Shown: positions 1 through 13,300 of the stretch, piece by piece
How positions within the stretch are numbered: position 1 is the stretch's first letter
Layout: each line of letters starts with the position of its first letter
Source of the DNA: Yamagishiella unicocca
Taxonomy: Eukaryota; Chlorophyta; Chlorophyceae; Chlamydomonadales; Volvocaceae
Assembly: GCA_003116995.1 (NCBI GenBank)
Contig: BDSL01000055.1
Coordinates: 186,001 to 250,000 of the forward strand
DNA length: 64,000 bases
Direction: 5' to 3'
Program-made: the position numbers and the translations under genes
Notes under the pieces: model-generated
Databases searched by the model: none
What the model saw: only the letters and a program-made list of their open reading frames with translations
What the model was told of the DNA's origin: nothing

Positions 1-3000
1 GACAGGCCGCCTCCACAGGTTTGCCGGTAGTCAGTTCCAGTGCTCCAGCATGCGCCCACAAATTTGGTGTCCGACGACCATGCGCCAACTATCCTGTCCC
101 GTTGCGTAAACCGGTTTTTATACACCCCCCGCCTACCCCTCATGATGGCCCGCAGGTCCAGGAAGTAGTGCAGCACCCCCATCTCCATCACCACCAGGTC
201 GAACTGGCCCGCGGCCAGTGATGCCGGCGGGGGGGGGGCCTCGGGACAGCAACCGGGAGGGGGGGTAGGGGTAGAGATAGGAGGGGCTGGCGGCAGACGG
301 AGCTCCGCGACGTCGCCGACGATGTACGACACGGCGTGCGCCAGCCCCGCCGCCGCCGCCAGCTCCCTGGCGTACGCCGCGTTGCCCGCCGACACGTCCA
401 CCACCGTCACGCGGGCGCCCAGGGCCGCCAGCGCCACCGCCTTGTGGCCGTGGCTGCCCAGAAGGTTGGCCACCGCCAGGCCGGGCAGCGGGGGGGAGCC
501 TGGGGGGGAGGGGGACATGAGAGGACGACCCGTGGGTCGGCGCTGGCTAGGAAACTGGTTAGTAAAACGACGGGGGGGACGGGAGATGGGTGCCAGGTGT
601 TTGTATGGCGGGAACGCAGGGGAGGTGGAGGGGCACTTCGCAGTGCAGGGTTTCGCAACCCCTCCTCCCCCTCACTCGCCCGCCCCCACCCGCGCCCGTA
701 CCCACCCGGCAGGCTGAGGTACGGCAGCAGCGGCCCCAGGCAGCGCCCGGGGTCTCGGAGCAGCCGCGCAGCCGCCTCCGCGGGGGTCCCGAAGCGAGCC
801 ACCCAGGCGTCGTACGCCGTGTCCCGGCCCCAGGCAGCGGCGTTGTGCGCGGACAGCTCCTGGCGGGAAGGACGGCGTGTGGGGGCGGGGCGAGGGGGCG
901 GAGGTGTTGAGGAGCGGCGTCGTAGGCAGAGAGGTTGAGGAGCGGGGTGGGGGGAGCGGCAGGGGCCCCAGCTGGCCCGCCCGGAGCCTCCACCCCTTCA
1001 CCGCCGCCATGCCAGGGACGTCCCGGCTCCGGCCCCGGCCCCGACCTCAGGCCCCCGGCCCCCGCACCCACTCGCTGCATGTCCCTCAGCGCCGCCTCCA
1101 CCGCCGCCGCCAGCGGGAGGTCTCCGGACCTGTCCGCCTCCACCGCCACCGAGTAGAGCGACTGCACCCACACCTGGGGGGGGATTGGAAGGACATTCCG
1201 GGGTGGGAGAGGAGCGGGGCAAGCTGGCGGCGAGAGCGGTACGCGGCTGGGTCCAGGGAGGGCAGCGGGGAAGACGATATCCGCACCAGCAGTACTGCAC
1301 CCACCCCGCCACCCCGGCATCAGCCAGCCACCACCCCAACCCACCCCACGCCACTCGGGGGCGCCACCTGATTATCCAACCAACACCCAAGTACCCGTAC
1401 GGCACTCCTCCGCCACCTCCTGCTACCCGCTACCTGCCTGCGGTGTGTCGTACCCCGCCACCACTGCCCCCGCCGCCGTCGTCAACACCGCCAGCGGCGC
1501 CCGCCTGGATATGTCGCTTCCGCTGCTGCCGTCACGGCTGCTGCTGGCGGCAGCCGTGTCGTCGCTACCATGCTGCTGCTGCGGCTGCTGCTGTGGGCGG
1601 GGGGTGGTCCGCACCCTCGCGGGGTTGGCCCTCAGCACTGTGTTGTAGGTGCAGCTGATGGAGACAGAGGTGCCAGGGGGGGGCACCCTGCCCGCATCCA
1701 CATCCACATCGCGACTGCTGCTGCTGCTACCGCCGAGCGCGGGTGCGGTCAGCGTGAACCTGGCTCGGCCCCCCGGCAGCTGCTGGATGGCGGAGGCGGC
1801 CCAGCTGCCCGCCGCCTGCCCGCGACCGAACAGCTCGTGAATCGTCTGACGCCGGGGAGGGTGGAGTGGGGTGGCGGGAGGGCAGCCAGCGGGCGGGGAC
1901 GGGGTCATCGGGTTGACGGCGGCGACTTGCGGTCCTACTAGCGGGGTGTGTGCTGCCACCCGGGGAACCGGGTACCGGTAGCCGGGCCGCAATCCGACAA
2001 GTGCTCCGCCAGCGACCGAACGGACGGAGCGCTCGCCAGCGGCCCGACGGGGGGAGCACTCGCCACCGCCCACCGCCCTGCCGCCCCACCGTCGCCCCAA
2101 ACCCCGGTGTGCCCCTCCCCTCCCACCTTCATCTGATCCCACTGCACCTCCACCTCGAGATCCGGATCCAGGTCGTCATCCCGCGGATCCGCGCTGCATT
2201 CGTACAGTCCCCCGCCTCCCTCCGCCGTCCCTGGAGCCGTAGACTGCAGCGACGTGTGCGGAGGCTGCTGCGGGTACGAGGAGGCCGAGGAGGTCGGCAG
2301 CTGGGGACTGCTGCCGCTGTTGCATCCGCTGTTGCTGCCGCTGGTGCTCCTGCCGCTACTTCCGCTGCTGCTACTGCCGCTGTTGCTGCCGCTGGTGCTA
2401 CTGCCGCTACTGCCGCTGCTGCTACTGCCGCTGCTGCTACTGCCGCTGCTGCTACTGCCGCTGTTGCATCCGCTCCTGCTACTGCCGCTGGTGTAGCTGC
2501 TCCTGCTGCGGGGCCCGGGCGGCAGCGTCACGCCCTGCAGCCAGGCCGCCGTGCGCCGCACCGCCCAGTAGGCGTAGCCGGCAGCCTCCAGCGGCCGCAC
2601 CACCGCCAGCAGCGCGGCCAGCAGGGCCGGCAGGGCCGCCCCCGGTACCGCCCCCGGCACCGCCCCCGGCTGCTGCGTGGGCCCCGTTGGGCTCGCTGCA
2701 CCACCGGCGCCAGCCACCCGCCGCGGCCCCAGCGACCAGCCAGCTGCCGCTGCATCCGCGCCACCAACAGCAGCGGCTGCGGAGGTGATGGATGCGGGGC
2801 CGGGGGCGGGGGAGCCACGACGCGGCAGGCCCCCGTCCGCCCTGGTGTTCCGAGCAGGAGGCTGCGCCGGGGGCTGGCGGTGGGGGCGGCGGGCCTGGTC
2901 GCCCTGCGCGGCATCCCGCCGCCCGCCTTCGCCGGCAGCTTCCCCTCGCCGGCTACTGCTGCCGCCGCTGCTGCGCTGGTCAGGAGACGGGGGCCCGGGT

Positions 3001-3121
3001 GGAGTGCGCGCACCGCCGCGCCGTACACCGGTTGCGGCGGCACAGACGCGGCTACTGCTGGCGCAAGGACTGCTACTGCCGCGCAAGGACGTGCCAGCAG
3101 TGGCAGTAGCAGCGGCCGCAT
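1..3121 (-). CDS. SAM-dependent methyltransferase, probably plastid (3' end outside window)
   Basis: Class I methyltransferase that should move a methyl group from S-adenosylmethionine to an unknown substrate. Phase-consistent exons on the minus strand are about 1845-1434, 1173-1072, 859-706 and 499-137. They read WGRDTAYDAW, then the nucleotide-binding region VANLLGSHGHKAV followed by VTVVDVSAGNAAYA, then FDLVVMEMGVLHYF, the usual order in this family. A long upstream exon (down to 2127) ends in WDQMK and carries a Gly/Ser/Thr repeat tract (about 2300-2490). ATG 3121 opens a plastid-transit-like N-terminus, but it is in another frame from the body near 2550, so a small intron or a different start must lie between. 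The donor closing the exon near 1434 is also not settled, because its phase does not fit the next exon. The intron after 137 starts with a shared intronic repeat. The family is clear; the N-terminus is uncertain and the C-terminus is missing. Confidence 0.75.
75..122 (-). repeat. Intronic repeat family B, donor-side copy
   Basis: About 48 bp containing GCGCCAACTATCCTG and GCGTAAACCGG on the plus strand. In the sense of the minus-strand methyltransferase it lies just after the donor at 136. Close copies occur at 13242-13291 (rhomboid intron 5) and 40780-40823 (kinase intron 14). Confidence 0.75.
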
Positions 3122-4226
3122 GCCTGCCCGTGACGTCAACGGCGGCAAGATGGCGGACTGGGGGTTGCCGAGGGTGCGGGTAGGTGGGGACTGCGGCGCG
3201 GCAGGCCAGGCACCATCCTGCTGCTCCTGCGGGGTCGGCGCGAGAGAGCGGTCGCTCGTGTTGCTGCTATAGTGGAGTGGCGTGGAGTCGGATGTATGTA
3301 TGCTTGGACAGCAGGTGCAAGGGTGGAAGCGTGCTTGGTGTTGGGATGGATGGCGCATTGTGTAGGACATTTTCAAGGACTTGGGAGCCAGGGGTAGGTT
3401 TTGGTACGCAGACATCAAACGATCATGGGAAGCAGTCCTGGAATCTCCAGCGCGCACCATGCCCCCGCTGTTACGCCGTGCGGTGTGCCCGGCGCCCGCA
3501 CCCAATAGCTGGACATCCCTCACCAGTAACGCGGAAGTCGGCCGAGACGTACTCCACTGTATGCTTCGCGGCCAAGGGACGCATGCGTGAGAGCATTATG
3601 CGACCGACTACAGATTTCGACCTCAGCACTTCAGGCGAGCGAGAAGGCGACTCATGGCGTTACCCGTTTGAAGTTTACATTGCGTTCAGCATACCTATTG
3701 AAACCAAACGCATTTCCAAATATGATAAAATCATCACGAAGGTCTGATCTCCGCGGCTAGCGAGGGTAAGCAGCGGCTGCATAAAATGTGCGGCAAAACT
3801 ATGTCCATTATAGAAACATGCAAAAAAGAAATCACCTTAATAAGGCAGTTAGGGCTCGAATAAAAGCCCCACGCGAGCAAATAAAGAAGTCTCAAATCAA
3901 ATGTCATTTGTGCCTATCCAGTCCTAATTTCTAGCGCTAACACCTGACAAATTCTGGCAAGATATTGCGAGGCACGCCTCTCTAAGCCTACGGCTCTTGC
4001 ACCATTGCTGTGCTTTCACGTAGCAGCCACATTTAGGTCTTCCGAGACGGCAAGGAATTGGTCCTCTCGAGGTCCTCTCGCCTGCTAACTGCTACGCTCT
4101 CATTCATTTAAAAATGGCCATATCTGCAAACCAGACGTGAGGGTGGTGGGCGGGCTTAGCTCAGCTTGGCAGGGTTTTGGCGTATGGCGTCGCGGCAGTG
4201 CATGTCGGTGGGGTGGGGAACCACCA
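3122..4226. other. Intergenic: methyltransferase 5' side and neighbour's 3' UTR
   Basis: No convincing gene. It should hold the promoter of the methyltransferase (near 3121-3300) and the 3' UTR of the upstream minus-strand gene. The stretch 3600-4100 is richer in A and T than the flanks, as expected for non-coding DNA here. Confidence 0.6.
3675..3679 (-). terminator. TGTAA polyadenylation signal (minus strand)
   Basis: TTACA on the plus strand is the volvocine TGTAA signal on the minus strand, about 550 nt after the stop codon at 4227. It probably ends the transcript of the 4227-5898 gene. Confidence 0.5.
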
Positions 4227-5898
4227 TCAGCCTGGAAATTGGCTTGCGCAAGTGATGGGCATACTGCAGCTGTGCAGTGATGTGGAGTTACGTGGACACC
4301 CGCCGCACGCACAGCACGATACTCCCATCACACCGCCCAAACGCGCTGTTCGCCACCCACCGTCACGGAACCGCACGAATCGCGGCGGGAACTCGTCCAC
4401 CACCTCCTCCTCCTCGTCAGACGACTTGCCCTCCGCCAGCAGCGCCTCCAGCTCCGCGCGGCTGCACAGGTCCACCTTGCCCGTTTCGATCATGGCCAGG
4501 GCCGCCCCCGCCCCCGCTAGCCGGTGCCGCTGCTCCGCTGCGACTGGTCCGCCCCTGGGCCCTATCTCTTCCCTGCTGTTGCACCTGCTGCTGCTGCTGT
4601 CGGGCTCGTCGGAGCTACTCCGCATGGGGTCGTAGTCGTGCAGGGTGTCGTCCATCAAGCGGCCTAGTATTGCGTTACCGCCCAACTCGGCCAGTGCGCC
4701 CTGCATCAGGTGGGGGTGCCGGTGCGGGTGCGGCGATAAGGGGAATCATGATCGGGACAGTCACGCCGCTGCTGCTAGTAGACAACGGCAGGTTGAGGTA
4801 TGCGAATCAGGAACGCGTGTAACGAGGCAGCTAGGCAGGCGACGTCGCTAGCCCTGGCCGATGGAGGGGCACGAGGACGGCGCAAGTGCCAAAAATGCCC
4901 TAAAACGATGCGCGCCAGATACTCATGGTGGGGCCGCCTTCCCCTCCCTCCCCACCCCACCCTGCCTCACCTGCATCCGCTGCAGCCTCCTCCGGCGCCC
5001 CTGCCGCCGCACCCAGTCGCCGTAGCGGCTGGCATCCTGCAGGATGTCGTTCGCCGACGTCAGCTTGATGGCGGCGGTCCTGTGCACAGGGGTTGGGGGA
5101 CGCAGCCGAAGGGGGGGGGGACGAGTGAGTGGGTTGTGCGGTATGTGGCGTCATTCTGACTCCGCCTCTTGTTTGCTACGTGGCAGCTAGACGTGGAAGG
5201 AAGGAGCGCCGGCATCTCAAGCGCGATACTGCCTCAGCAGGAGGAGGTGTTAAGAGGAAATCCGTGGGTCGGCAGGAGGTTTACTGGGAAGGTTTACTGC
5301 CAGGCTACCGCACACCGGATTTCCTTTCGTACACGGGTTTTCCTTGCAACACCGCGTCGCGCCCGGCCCACCTGGCTGCGGCTGTGGTGGTGGCGGGCAG
5401 CTGCGCCAGGCGCCTCTCCAGACCCGGCCCAGGGTCCATCGGCGTCGCCAGGCACGTCGCCAGCCCGAAGTCCACGTCGTTGATGTCGTTCGCCAGGTTG
5501 GCGCCAAAGTGGCTGTCGATGCCCATCATTGGGTGAGCATGCGCGGGCCTGGTGGCGTCCATGATGCCGGCAGCGGAGGCGGCGGAATGCGACCTGCCTG
5601 CGCCGTGCCCCACCAGGGGTGGAGCGTTGTGCATCCGGCCATAGGTGGAGTAGCACTGTGCGGCGGTGATGTTGGACTCGAAGACGGAGGTGACCATGTT
5701 CGGGAGAACGTGGGTTTGGGGGATGTCCGTCACCAGGGCGTTGCAAGATGTCCGCCGGGACCTGGCGGGTGTACTCCCACTGCTTCTAGCGCCGACGCTG
5801 ACAGGCGTAGCCGTGCCCAGCGCCCCGACGGAGGCCACCGCGAAACCGATAAGTGGTGAAGTGGGACACGTGGAGGGTGTACGAAGGCCATGCTGCAA
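4227..5898 (-). CDS. Unrecognised conserved-looking protein, acidic C-terminal half
   Basis: I do not recognise the family. Three exons join in phase: up to about 5898 down to 5372, then 5079-4971, then 4700-4227 (TGA). The first exon carries MVTSVFESNITAAQ and HAHPMMGIDSHFGANL. The second reads TAAIKLTSANDILQDASRYG and then a run of basic residues (RRQGRRRRLQR). The third has LGRLMDDTLHDYDP, Ser-rich stretches, an acidic run (SSDEEEEVVDEFPPRF) and a Cys-containing end (CCACGGCP). No membrane segment is clear in the last two exons. The start is unresolved: the open frame reaches 5898 only with a TTG, so a short upstream exon is likely. Intron 1 begins with a shared intronic repeat (5318-5350). 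Expression and function cannot be judged from the sequence. Confidence 0.6.
5318..5350 (-). repeat. Intronic repeat family A, donor-side copy
   Basis: On the minus strand this reads GGAAAACCCGTGTACG followed by GGAAATCCGGTG, about 20 nt after the donor at 5371 of the unrecognised gene. It matches copies at 27431, 34051, 36351, 37756 and 39732 in other genes. Confidence 0.7.
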
Positions 5899-7365
5899 AA
5901 GAAGCGGCGCGAGAAGAGGCGCAGAGGCGCAACATTCGCGAAGAATTAGGCGGCGCTAGCATAGCAGGCTCGTCGGGAGGGTACTCAGCTAGTGCAACAA
6001 TGCCAAATTTATTTAATCAAACGCGGTGGAAACGGGCTCTGCATCGATGAGGCCGTGTGATGCACAGCAACAGCAGTAATCAACGTGCTCGAAGCCGATC
6101 GACGGTTGCAGCAAGATAGCGGTCACTCGCTATGTTCATAACTACACTTTGTCCGCGTGTGCATTATGATGGTACTGGCCCTACCAGCGAAGGAAACGGC
6201 GACCGGGGTGGCAAACGCCCAATGGTCAGCTCCACCATTCCGTCGCCACCAATTGCACCCGTGGAGGGAGTGCGGCGATGCATATTAACAGAGTGGTAAA
6301 AAGTGAGCTAAGACGTACTTTTAGGGACTAATTTAGAGAGCGTCTGTGTGTACTCCAGCCGTTACTTTGCTTCAGCCCGAGCGCCTAGTGACGCTCGACA
6401 GAGCGGTGGGATCAATTGAGAAAGCACCTAGCACCTGCCTTCGCACAAGAGGACGCTGTGCAGGGCAGACTCTTACTGCAACGCCACCTGCTGGCAAGAG
6501 GAGGATCCAGATGTACGGCATTGCAAACTCCGAAGCTAACGGAGGCTGTGTGAACCTGCAGCCTTAGTAGCCCTGGCGCTTAGTCAGTGCCTGCAGCTTG
6601 CGCCAGGGCAGGTTGTCCTTGCTCCTCGGACCTATCGCTTGCACGCTTGCCGCTGCAAGTTGCAATCGGTGTCACCAAGGTGCGAACCCCCCCTCGTCAT
6701 CGCTAGACGCTTGCTGGATATATTTTGGTTTTGTATTGCACCTGAGTGTCGTGTGCACCGGGCATTTGGCAGGCGGGCGTCTACCAAGTAAATAACCGAC
6801 AGAGTGGCGAGGGCGATAAGGTAGACGAGAGGGCACCAAAGAACACTAGGCAATAGCTTTGTTCGGCAATTGTTCAGATTGTAATGCTTGCGCCGTGATG
6901 GCCCTTTCTCGGCGCTTTCCGTGATTCGGATGCGGCGGGCCGAGGCCCGTCATGCCAATGCAAGGAAGGGACACGGCTGCGTGTTGATTGTGTGTCACGT
7001 GACACTTCCTGGCAGGGACGAACGGGTGCCTGTACAGCCCCTGCGGCCCGTCTCGGTTCGGCCGACCATCATCACCTCTCACACGCGCCTCAAACCACTC
7101 TCCGCAACCTCCTTGCAGGCTCCACGTGTTAATAAGGCAGTCGCAAGCCAGTGCACCTCGGCTAGGCCCGGTGGCAAACCTTGAGTCGTGACAAACAGGA
7201 AGGTGGATTACCAACGGTATCGGCGGTGGGGGGGCAGCGGGGAAAGGCCGGATTGCGGCCACAGCCTGGGCTTCACAGCCCAGCAAGCCTTCGTAAGACT
7301 GCTTCGATCCTAGGACCAACTCCGTCAGCCAGTCAATTCCGCCTCTGCCGCGGGCACCACTCTCG
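5899..7365. other. Intergenic region between divergent genes
   Basis: About 1.5 kb between a minus-strand gene and the plus-strand rhomboid gene. It should hold both 5' regions. Short open frames are present, but none has a domain, a low-complexity signature or splice support. No recognised RNA gene was seen. Confidence 0.55.
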
Positions 7366-10300
7366 ATGCAGTCTCCACCCTCCACCGGCGCCTGTCGTCG
7401 CACCTCCCGCCAAACCTGGGAGTCCGACGATTCTCAGGCGCCCTTCGCCGCTGCAGCCGACCCCCCCCTGGGGCCTCGCGCCGCTGCTGCCAACCCCAGC
7501 GGAATCACCGCATCCCCAGCGGGCCATCCGCGGGGTCACCGCCCCTTCCACCACCACCACTACCAACAGCAGCAGCAGCATGACCACCACCAACAACAAC
7601 AACAACAACAACAGCAACAGCAGGTTCAAAGGCTGAAATCCACGCAGCAGCAGCACCCCCACCAGCACCACGCCGTGACTGCTGTTCGCAGCAGCAGCAG
7701 CGGCAGCAGCAGCAGCAGCGGCAGCAGCACCAATAACGCCAACAACAGCAGCAACAGAAGAACGACGCTCATCGGACCCAGCTCTGTGCGCTCTCGCCCC
7801 GGCGCCGCCCACCTGGAGGGCGGCAGTAGCCCGCCTGGCTCCACCGCCGCGGCAGCGGCAGTAGCAGCCAAGACAGCCGCGGCCGCACCCCCTGACCCCC
7901 ACCCATCCGCCCCGCCTTGGCCGCCCCAGCTGTTCCCTTTGACCGGCTCCTCCTCCTGCGACGTCCAGCCCTCACACACCAGCTCCTACTCCTCCGGCTT
8001 CGCGGCCATCACCGCCACGCCGCCCTCATCCACCCTCGGCCAGATGCCCTGGTCCTCCGCAAGGTCCTTGGCGCGCAGCTCCTCCCCGGGAGGGCCGCCC
8101 GATGGCCACCACCACCCGCCGCACCTGCTGCAGCCCCACCACAGCGCCTCCGCTGGTGGCGCCCCCCCCGCCAACGGAGGCAGCTTGCTGGACCTCGCGG
8201 TTGAGGCCGCCAACCCCACACTGCCGCAGCCGCCGCTGATGCTGATGCCGTCGCCTGCGGGTTCCGTCGCCGGCCCCTACCGCTCCAACCGCCCCGCCTT
8301 CGACGATGTGGAGGCCGCCACACATGACCAGGCCACCAGCGGCTGCTGCTACCCGCCCATCTCCGCAGCGGCCGCGGCTGCGGCGGCCCACAGCCGGAGC
8401 AGCAGCAGCGGAGGCAGCAGCGGCGACAGCGACAGCGGCAGCAGCAGCAGCGGCTGTAGCAGCACCAGCGGCTGCTATGCCAAGGTGCAGCCGCAGCCGC
8501 CGCGGCCCGACGGCTTCGGAGCTGTCAGCGCCGGCGGCGCGCTGGACGCGGCGGAGGCGGCGCTAACGGCAACCCCCGGCGGCGCCGCCGCCGCTGCCTC
8601 TCTACCTGAGACTCTCGCGCCCGGCGCTGCCGTCGCAGTAGTGGGCACCCCCAGCCGGCGCCAGCTCACCGTCAGCGTCTTTCCGTCATTGCGGATGCCG
8701 GCGGCGGCGGAGCCGCCGCTGGGGGACCTCGGCGGCGGCGGCTCCGCCGCCGCCGCCGCCATCGCCCTCGGCGTGCCTATGGTCCTTACGCGGGCCTCCA
8801 GCGCCGACGCTGCCGGCATGGTGCCCGGCGGCAGGATGGCGGTGTGCCGCTCGGCGGAGTCTGCTGCGGCGATGGGCACGCCCGCAGCGGCGCAGCACCA
8901 TGCCGCCGCCGCCGCCGCCATTGGTGCGGCAGCCGCTGTGGGGGAGGCGGCGGCGGGAGTCGGCGACGGCGTGTTTATGGTTTCGGAGGACGGTTTGGAG
9001 AGGTTCGACGTGGTGGCGAGCATCTCGATTGCCGCTGCGGGAGATCGTATGATGCGGCGGGGCGGGGAGGGTGACGAGGCGGTCGGCGCGGCGGCGGCGG
9101 ACGACGAGGCGGACCCATGCGCGCTGCCGCCGGATGTACGGCGGCGGCTCCGGAGCCACCTGGGCCGGCATGGCATGAAGAGCATCCGAACTTGGAAGGA
9201 CCTCTCGCACTGGTGGGCCGGGAGGGCCCGGGGGTGGGGGTTTAGGGTTTTAGGGTATCCGGGGAAGGAGGGGGAGGAGGGGAAGGAGGGGGGAGGTGGG
9301 AGCGGGCGGGGAAGGGGGAGGGGGAGCGATGGGCGTTTTGCGTCGTGTGCGAGGCTGCCGGCGCAGGGAGGGGGCGCAGGGGGCTCACGGAACCTGCCTC
9401 GCCAGCCCCTCGCCTCGCTTCCCCTTCCTCCTCCCCCTTAACGAATTTTGGTCCGGCCGCCTTCGCGCGTCTCCCCACCCCCCCGCCCTGATTGCCTCAT
9501 GGGCTCCGCATCCCTCGCCCCGTCGTGCCCCCTCCCCCTTCGCAGCATGTCCAGCACCCGCCCCAACTACTGGCTGATGACCACCCTGCTGCTGCTGTCG
9601 GTGATGCTGAGCGCCTTTATGTTCATGGCGGGACAGTACGACTTCATCCGCCCCATCGACATGTCGGCAGGGTGCGTACGGCAGGGCGGGAGGGAGGAGG
9701 GAAAGGGGGAGGCAGGGAGGGAGGAGGGGCCCTGCTGCTGCTGCTGCGGTTGCTGGTGGAGCGTTGTAATGCTGAGGGAGGGCGTTCTTGGGAATGGGAA
9801 GGGCGGCTGGACGGGGCTGTTGGGGCGTGCGGTTGCATGACCTGACGGCTGGATGGGGGGAGGCGGGCTGCAAGGTGTGGAGTGCGGGGGGGGGGCGGGC
9901 CGGGTGATGTGGCGCATGGGGTAGTTGGGGGGGCGGGTCGAGTGAGGTGGTGCGGGGTTTCAGTACACTTTAGTCGCTTTCATAGCGTTTCTTCCTCAGT
10001 CTACATTACCTTCACGCTACGATCCAGCAGCGCCTCTCCTCCGTCTACTCGCCAGCTATCCCTTCATGGACAACCACCTTCATCGCCCTTGGCTTGGCGG
10101 CCGTGGATTCGCGGATACAATTGTACCCCCTGAAACCTTCAGTCTCCATCCAGGCCTGCTGCTGGCTTCCGCCGGACGCGTCCTTCCTCGTCCCGCAATG
10201 ACCTCCTCCCTGCCCCCCCACCTCCCCCTCCTCCTCCCCCCCTCTTACCCCCCAAACCTCAGGCCGTCCAAGGTGATGGGTTTGGAAGCCGACCCCCTCA

Positions 10301-13300
10301 CCAGCTACTCCTGGGGCCCTCACTCCCTGGCCAGCTGGCTGACCTTCTGGAAGGCTCGCCCCGAAACCACCTTCAACTTCGACTACCTGCGCCTGTGGGG
10401 CGGGCGCTACGCCCCCGACCTGGCTGCCGGGCAGTGGTGGCGCTGGGTCACCTCGCTGCTGCTGCACCAGAGCTCGCTGCACCTGGCGTCCAACCTGGCG
10501 CTGCTGCTGGTGGGCGGGGGCGGGAGGTTTAGGGTTTTAGGGTTTCAGGGTTTTAGGGAGGAGCGGCGGAGGGGAGAGGGGGGGACTGGGCATGGGAGAC
10601 GGCAGCATGGCGTGCAAGGTGCCAGATGGGCTAAGGCACTCTGCACTCTGCGGCTCCTCCCTGGAGCCCTAGCCCGAGTGCTGGCGCCCGGGACGTTTAC
10701 CCCTGGGCCCTACCCACACACGTGCAGCACACCCCCACCTCGGGCACAACCCACCCGGCACTGCCGCCTCCCCCCTGTCGCCTCCCCCGCACCGTCGCCC
10801 CCTCCCGGCTGCCTCCCCCGCCCCTCCGCAGGTGCTGTCGATGTACCTGGAGTCCCTGTTCGGCTTCTGGCGGGTGCTGCCGACGTGGATCGTGGCCGGC
10901 GTCGCCGGGAACATGGTGGGAGGCGGGGGGAGCAGGGGCGCGAGACGGGGGCGAGCCGAAACACACGACCGACCGACCGATGCGGCACACCGACTCGGCA
11001 CAACCTCCCCGCAAACACAGCGTCCCGGCCCGTGGCGCACCGGTTTGTTGCGGTGGCGGCGGTGACGGTGGCGGTGGCCCTTGTCGGTGAAATCTCGCGT
11101 CTCCGTCGCAAGCGGCGCATGGCCCCATGCCACCCTAGACCCTAACTTTTTTCAAGTAGTTTTTGGATTCCAGTACCAGAAATGTGCAACGACGGATAGA
11201 TGCGCCTCCCCATGCGACATCCCGCGCCGAAGCACCACTCACCAACCGCCACCAACAACCGCCGCCGCCACCTATGCACTGATGCAAAGTAACGCTTCTC
11301 GCGGCTCAGTGGCGGTTTCGTACCTTGCCCGTGGCCCGTCGCGACGGACCCTCTACTAACCGACTGACGTACGATGCCCCCGTCCTTCCTCTGCGCCGCC
11401 GCCGGCACACCGACCAACCAACCAACCAACCGAGCACCACCCGGAAACCCATATCCCCCTCAACGGCACTCGGTCACAGCCCCACGGTCTGCCGCCCCCG
11501 GAAGTTACAGCACGACGGGGCACTTGGGGTCAGAAAGTCCGCACCAGGGGGGTTACATAAAAGAACCGGTAACTCGACGTGGAAGTTGTAGTGGGCGCGT
11601 AGCCTACGGACCGGAAATCCGCTCCAGGGGGGGCTGGCGGATTCGTTTGCGACTTAACAGCAGGTGGAGCCCCCCTTGGAGGTCTCGTGTTTCCTCCTTG
11701 CGGGGGGTTTGATAAGAGAATCCGCGAATCCACGGCCGACAAACCGAGGGGGGGGGGTCGAGGGGGGCTCCGCCGTTGCGCACCGCCACACCGCCCGGGC
11801 GTGACCCCGAGGGTCTACTGCTGCGTTCGCTGGCATGGTGCTGCTTGCGCCGGGGGATCAGCATTCCGATCAGGATTGAACTAGCACAAATGTGCGACGA
11901 GAAGTGCGGCAAAGTTGCGTTTATAGGGGCTGACGCAGAGATACGCCAGAGGCTGAGGCAAGAATATGCGGGGGAGGCCGGGGCAAGGCTACGGAAACGC
12001 TGCAGAAACGAAGTTAAGCAAGCCCTGAACCGACATCAGCACGGTGCGGTTTCGTGGACCTCATTGTGGCGGGGGCGAGTCGGGCGTGTCTGTACGGCAC
12101 AGCGGCAGCAGCCCAGCACAGCGTCGTCGCGCGCGTCGCATGACAAGACAACAACAACAAACCGCGGACGAAGGAGTTTCTCTTTGAAAGTATTTTCGGG
12201 GAAACTTTGGGAGCGGAGGGAAGTGCCGCGCTGCGTTTTAGGAGGTGGGGACAGCCAACGCGCACCCCAGGCAGCCCCCACAGCACCCCCAAGATCCAGC
12301 AAACACAGGATCCAGCAAAAACAGGATCCAGCAAACACAACGTCCGGCCACTCACCCACCGCTCAGCTGCCCGGCACCTCCCCGCAGAACTTTTACAGCC
12401 TCGTCGCAGCACCCCCATAACACGAAACCCTAAAGCCAACCCCGACTGGGGCTGCTACCTGTGCGTGTGGTGTCCTGGGGGCGCAGGTGAGTGCCTGGCT
12501 GGAGAGCCCCTGCACGCTGGTGGTGGGATCCAGCGGCGCCGTGTTCGGGCTGCTGGGGGTGTACGTAGCGGACGCGTCGCTCAACTTCGAATCCATTCCG
12601 CTGCTGTGGCTGCGGCTGCTGGGGATGGCCACGGTGGTGGCGCTGATCGTGGCGCTGCAGGTGCGGGGGAGGGGGCGGGAGGGGGGGGGTTAGAAGAGAA
12701 TACTCGAATCCACGGCCGTCAAACCGAGGGCGGCGAAGGGGGTGGTCCAGAGGAGAGGCGCGGCAAGGAGACGGAGCGGAGGCGCTGCTGAGTCGTAGTG
12801 ATAGGCAACGTTGGCTGTAGCCGAAGTATGGCGCTACGAAAGCGACTAAGTAGTGAGCGGAAAAAAGGCGGCTGGAGGGGCGCGGGGGGGTAGGGGGGGA
12901 GGAACCTGTCGACACGACCTAATAAACCGAGGAGAAGAAACCACCGGGGAAGGAGTCTAGACGACGCGTTTTGAGGACTGCATGTCGGCGCGCTCGTGCC
13001 GGTCTTCAATGGACTTAGTCCGCCGGTGCGGCTCACAAGCTGGCGGAGACGTGGCTCGGGGGGGATGTGGTGAGATGGCGTACGCATCCGCCAAGAGATG
13101 GACCTGTGAGGAGGTTGCGGCGGTTGGGTTGTTGCTTTGTGGTATATATATATATTTCTTCTGTCCCCCCTCGATTTTTCTGCAAACTTACACTTCCCCT
13201 CCGGTTTGGATCCGCATGTGTGCCCTCTCCCCTCCCCTCCTTGACCATGCGCCAACTATCCTGTCTCGTCGCGTAAACGGTTTTTTATGCCAATCCCCTC

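Noticed and set aside
1950..3272. 440-codon plus-strand frame with a twin-arginine-like start
   Set aside because: It is the antisense shadow of the methyltransferase N-terminal exon. The Gly/Ser repeat and the following exons make sense only on the minus strand.
9213..9441. Continuation of the rhomboid first exon to a stop at 9441
   Set aside because: A donor at 9213 joins in phase to the first membrane helix. The read-through part is Gly/Arg-rich intron sequence with a telomere-like motif.
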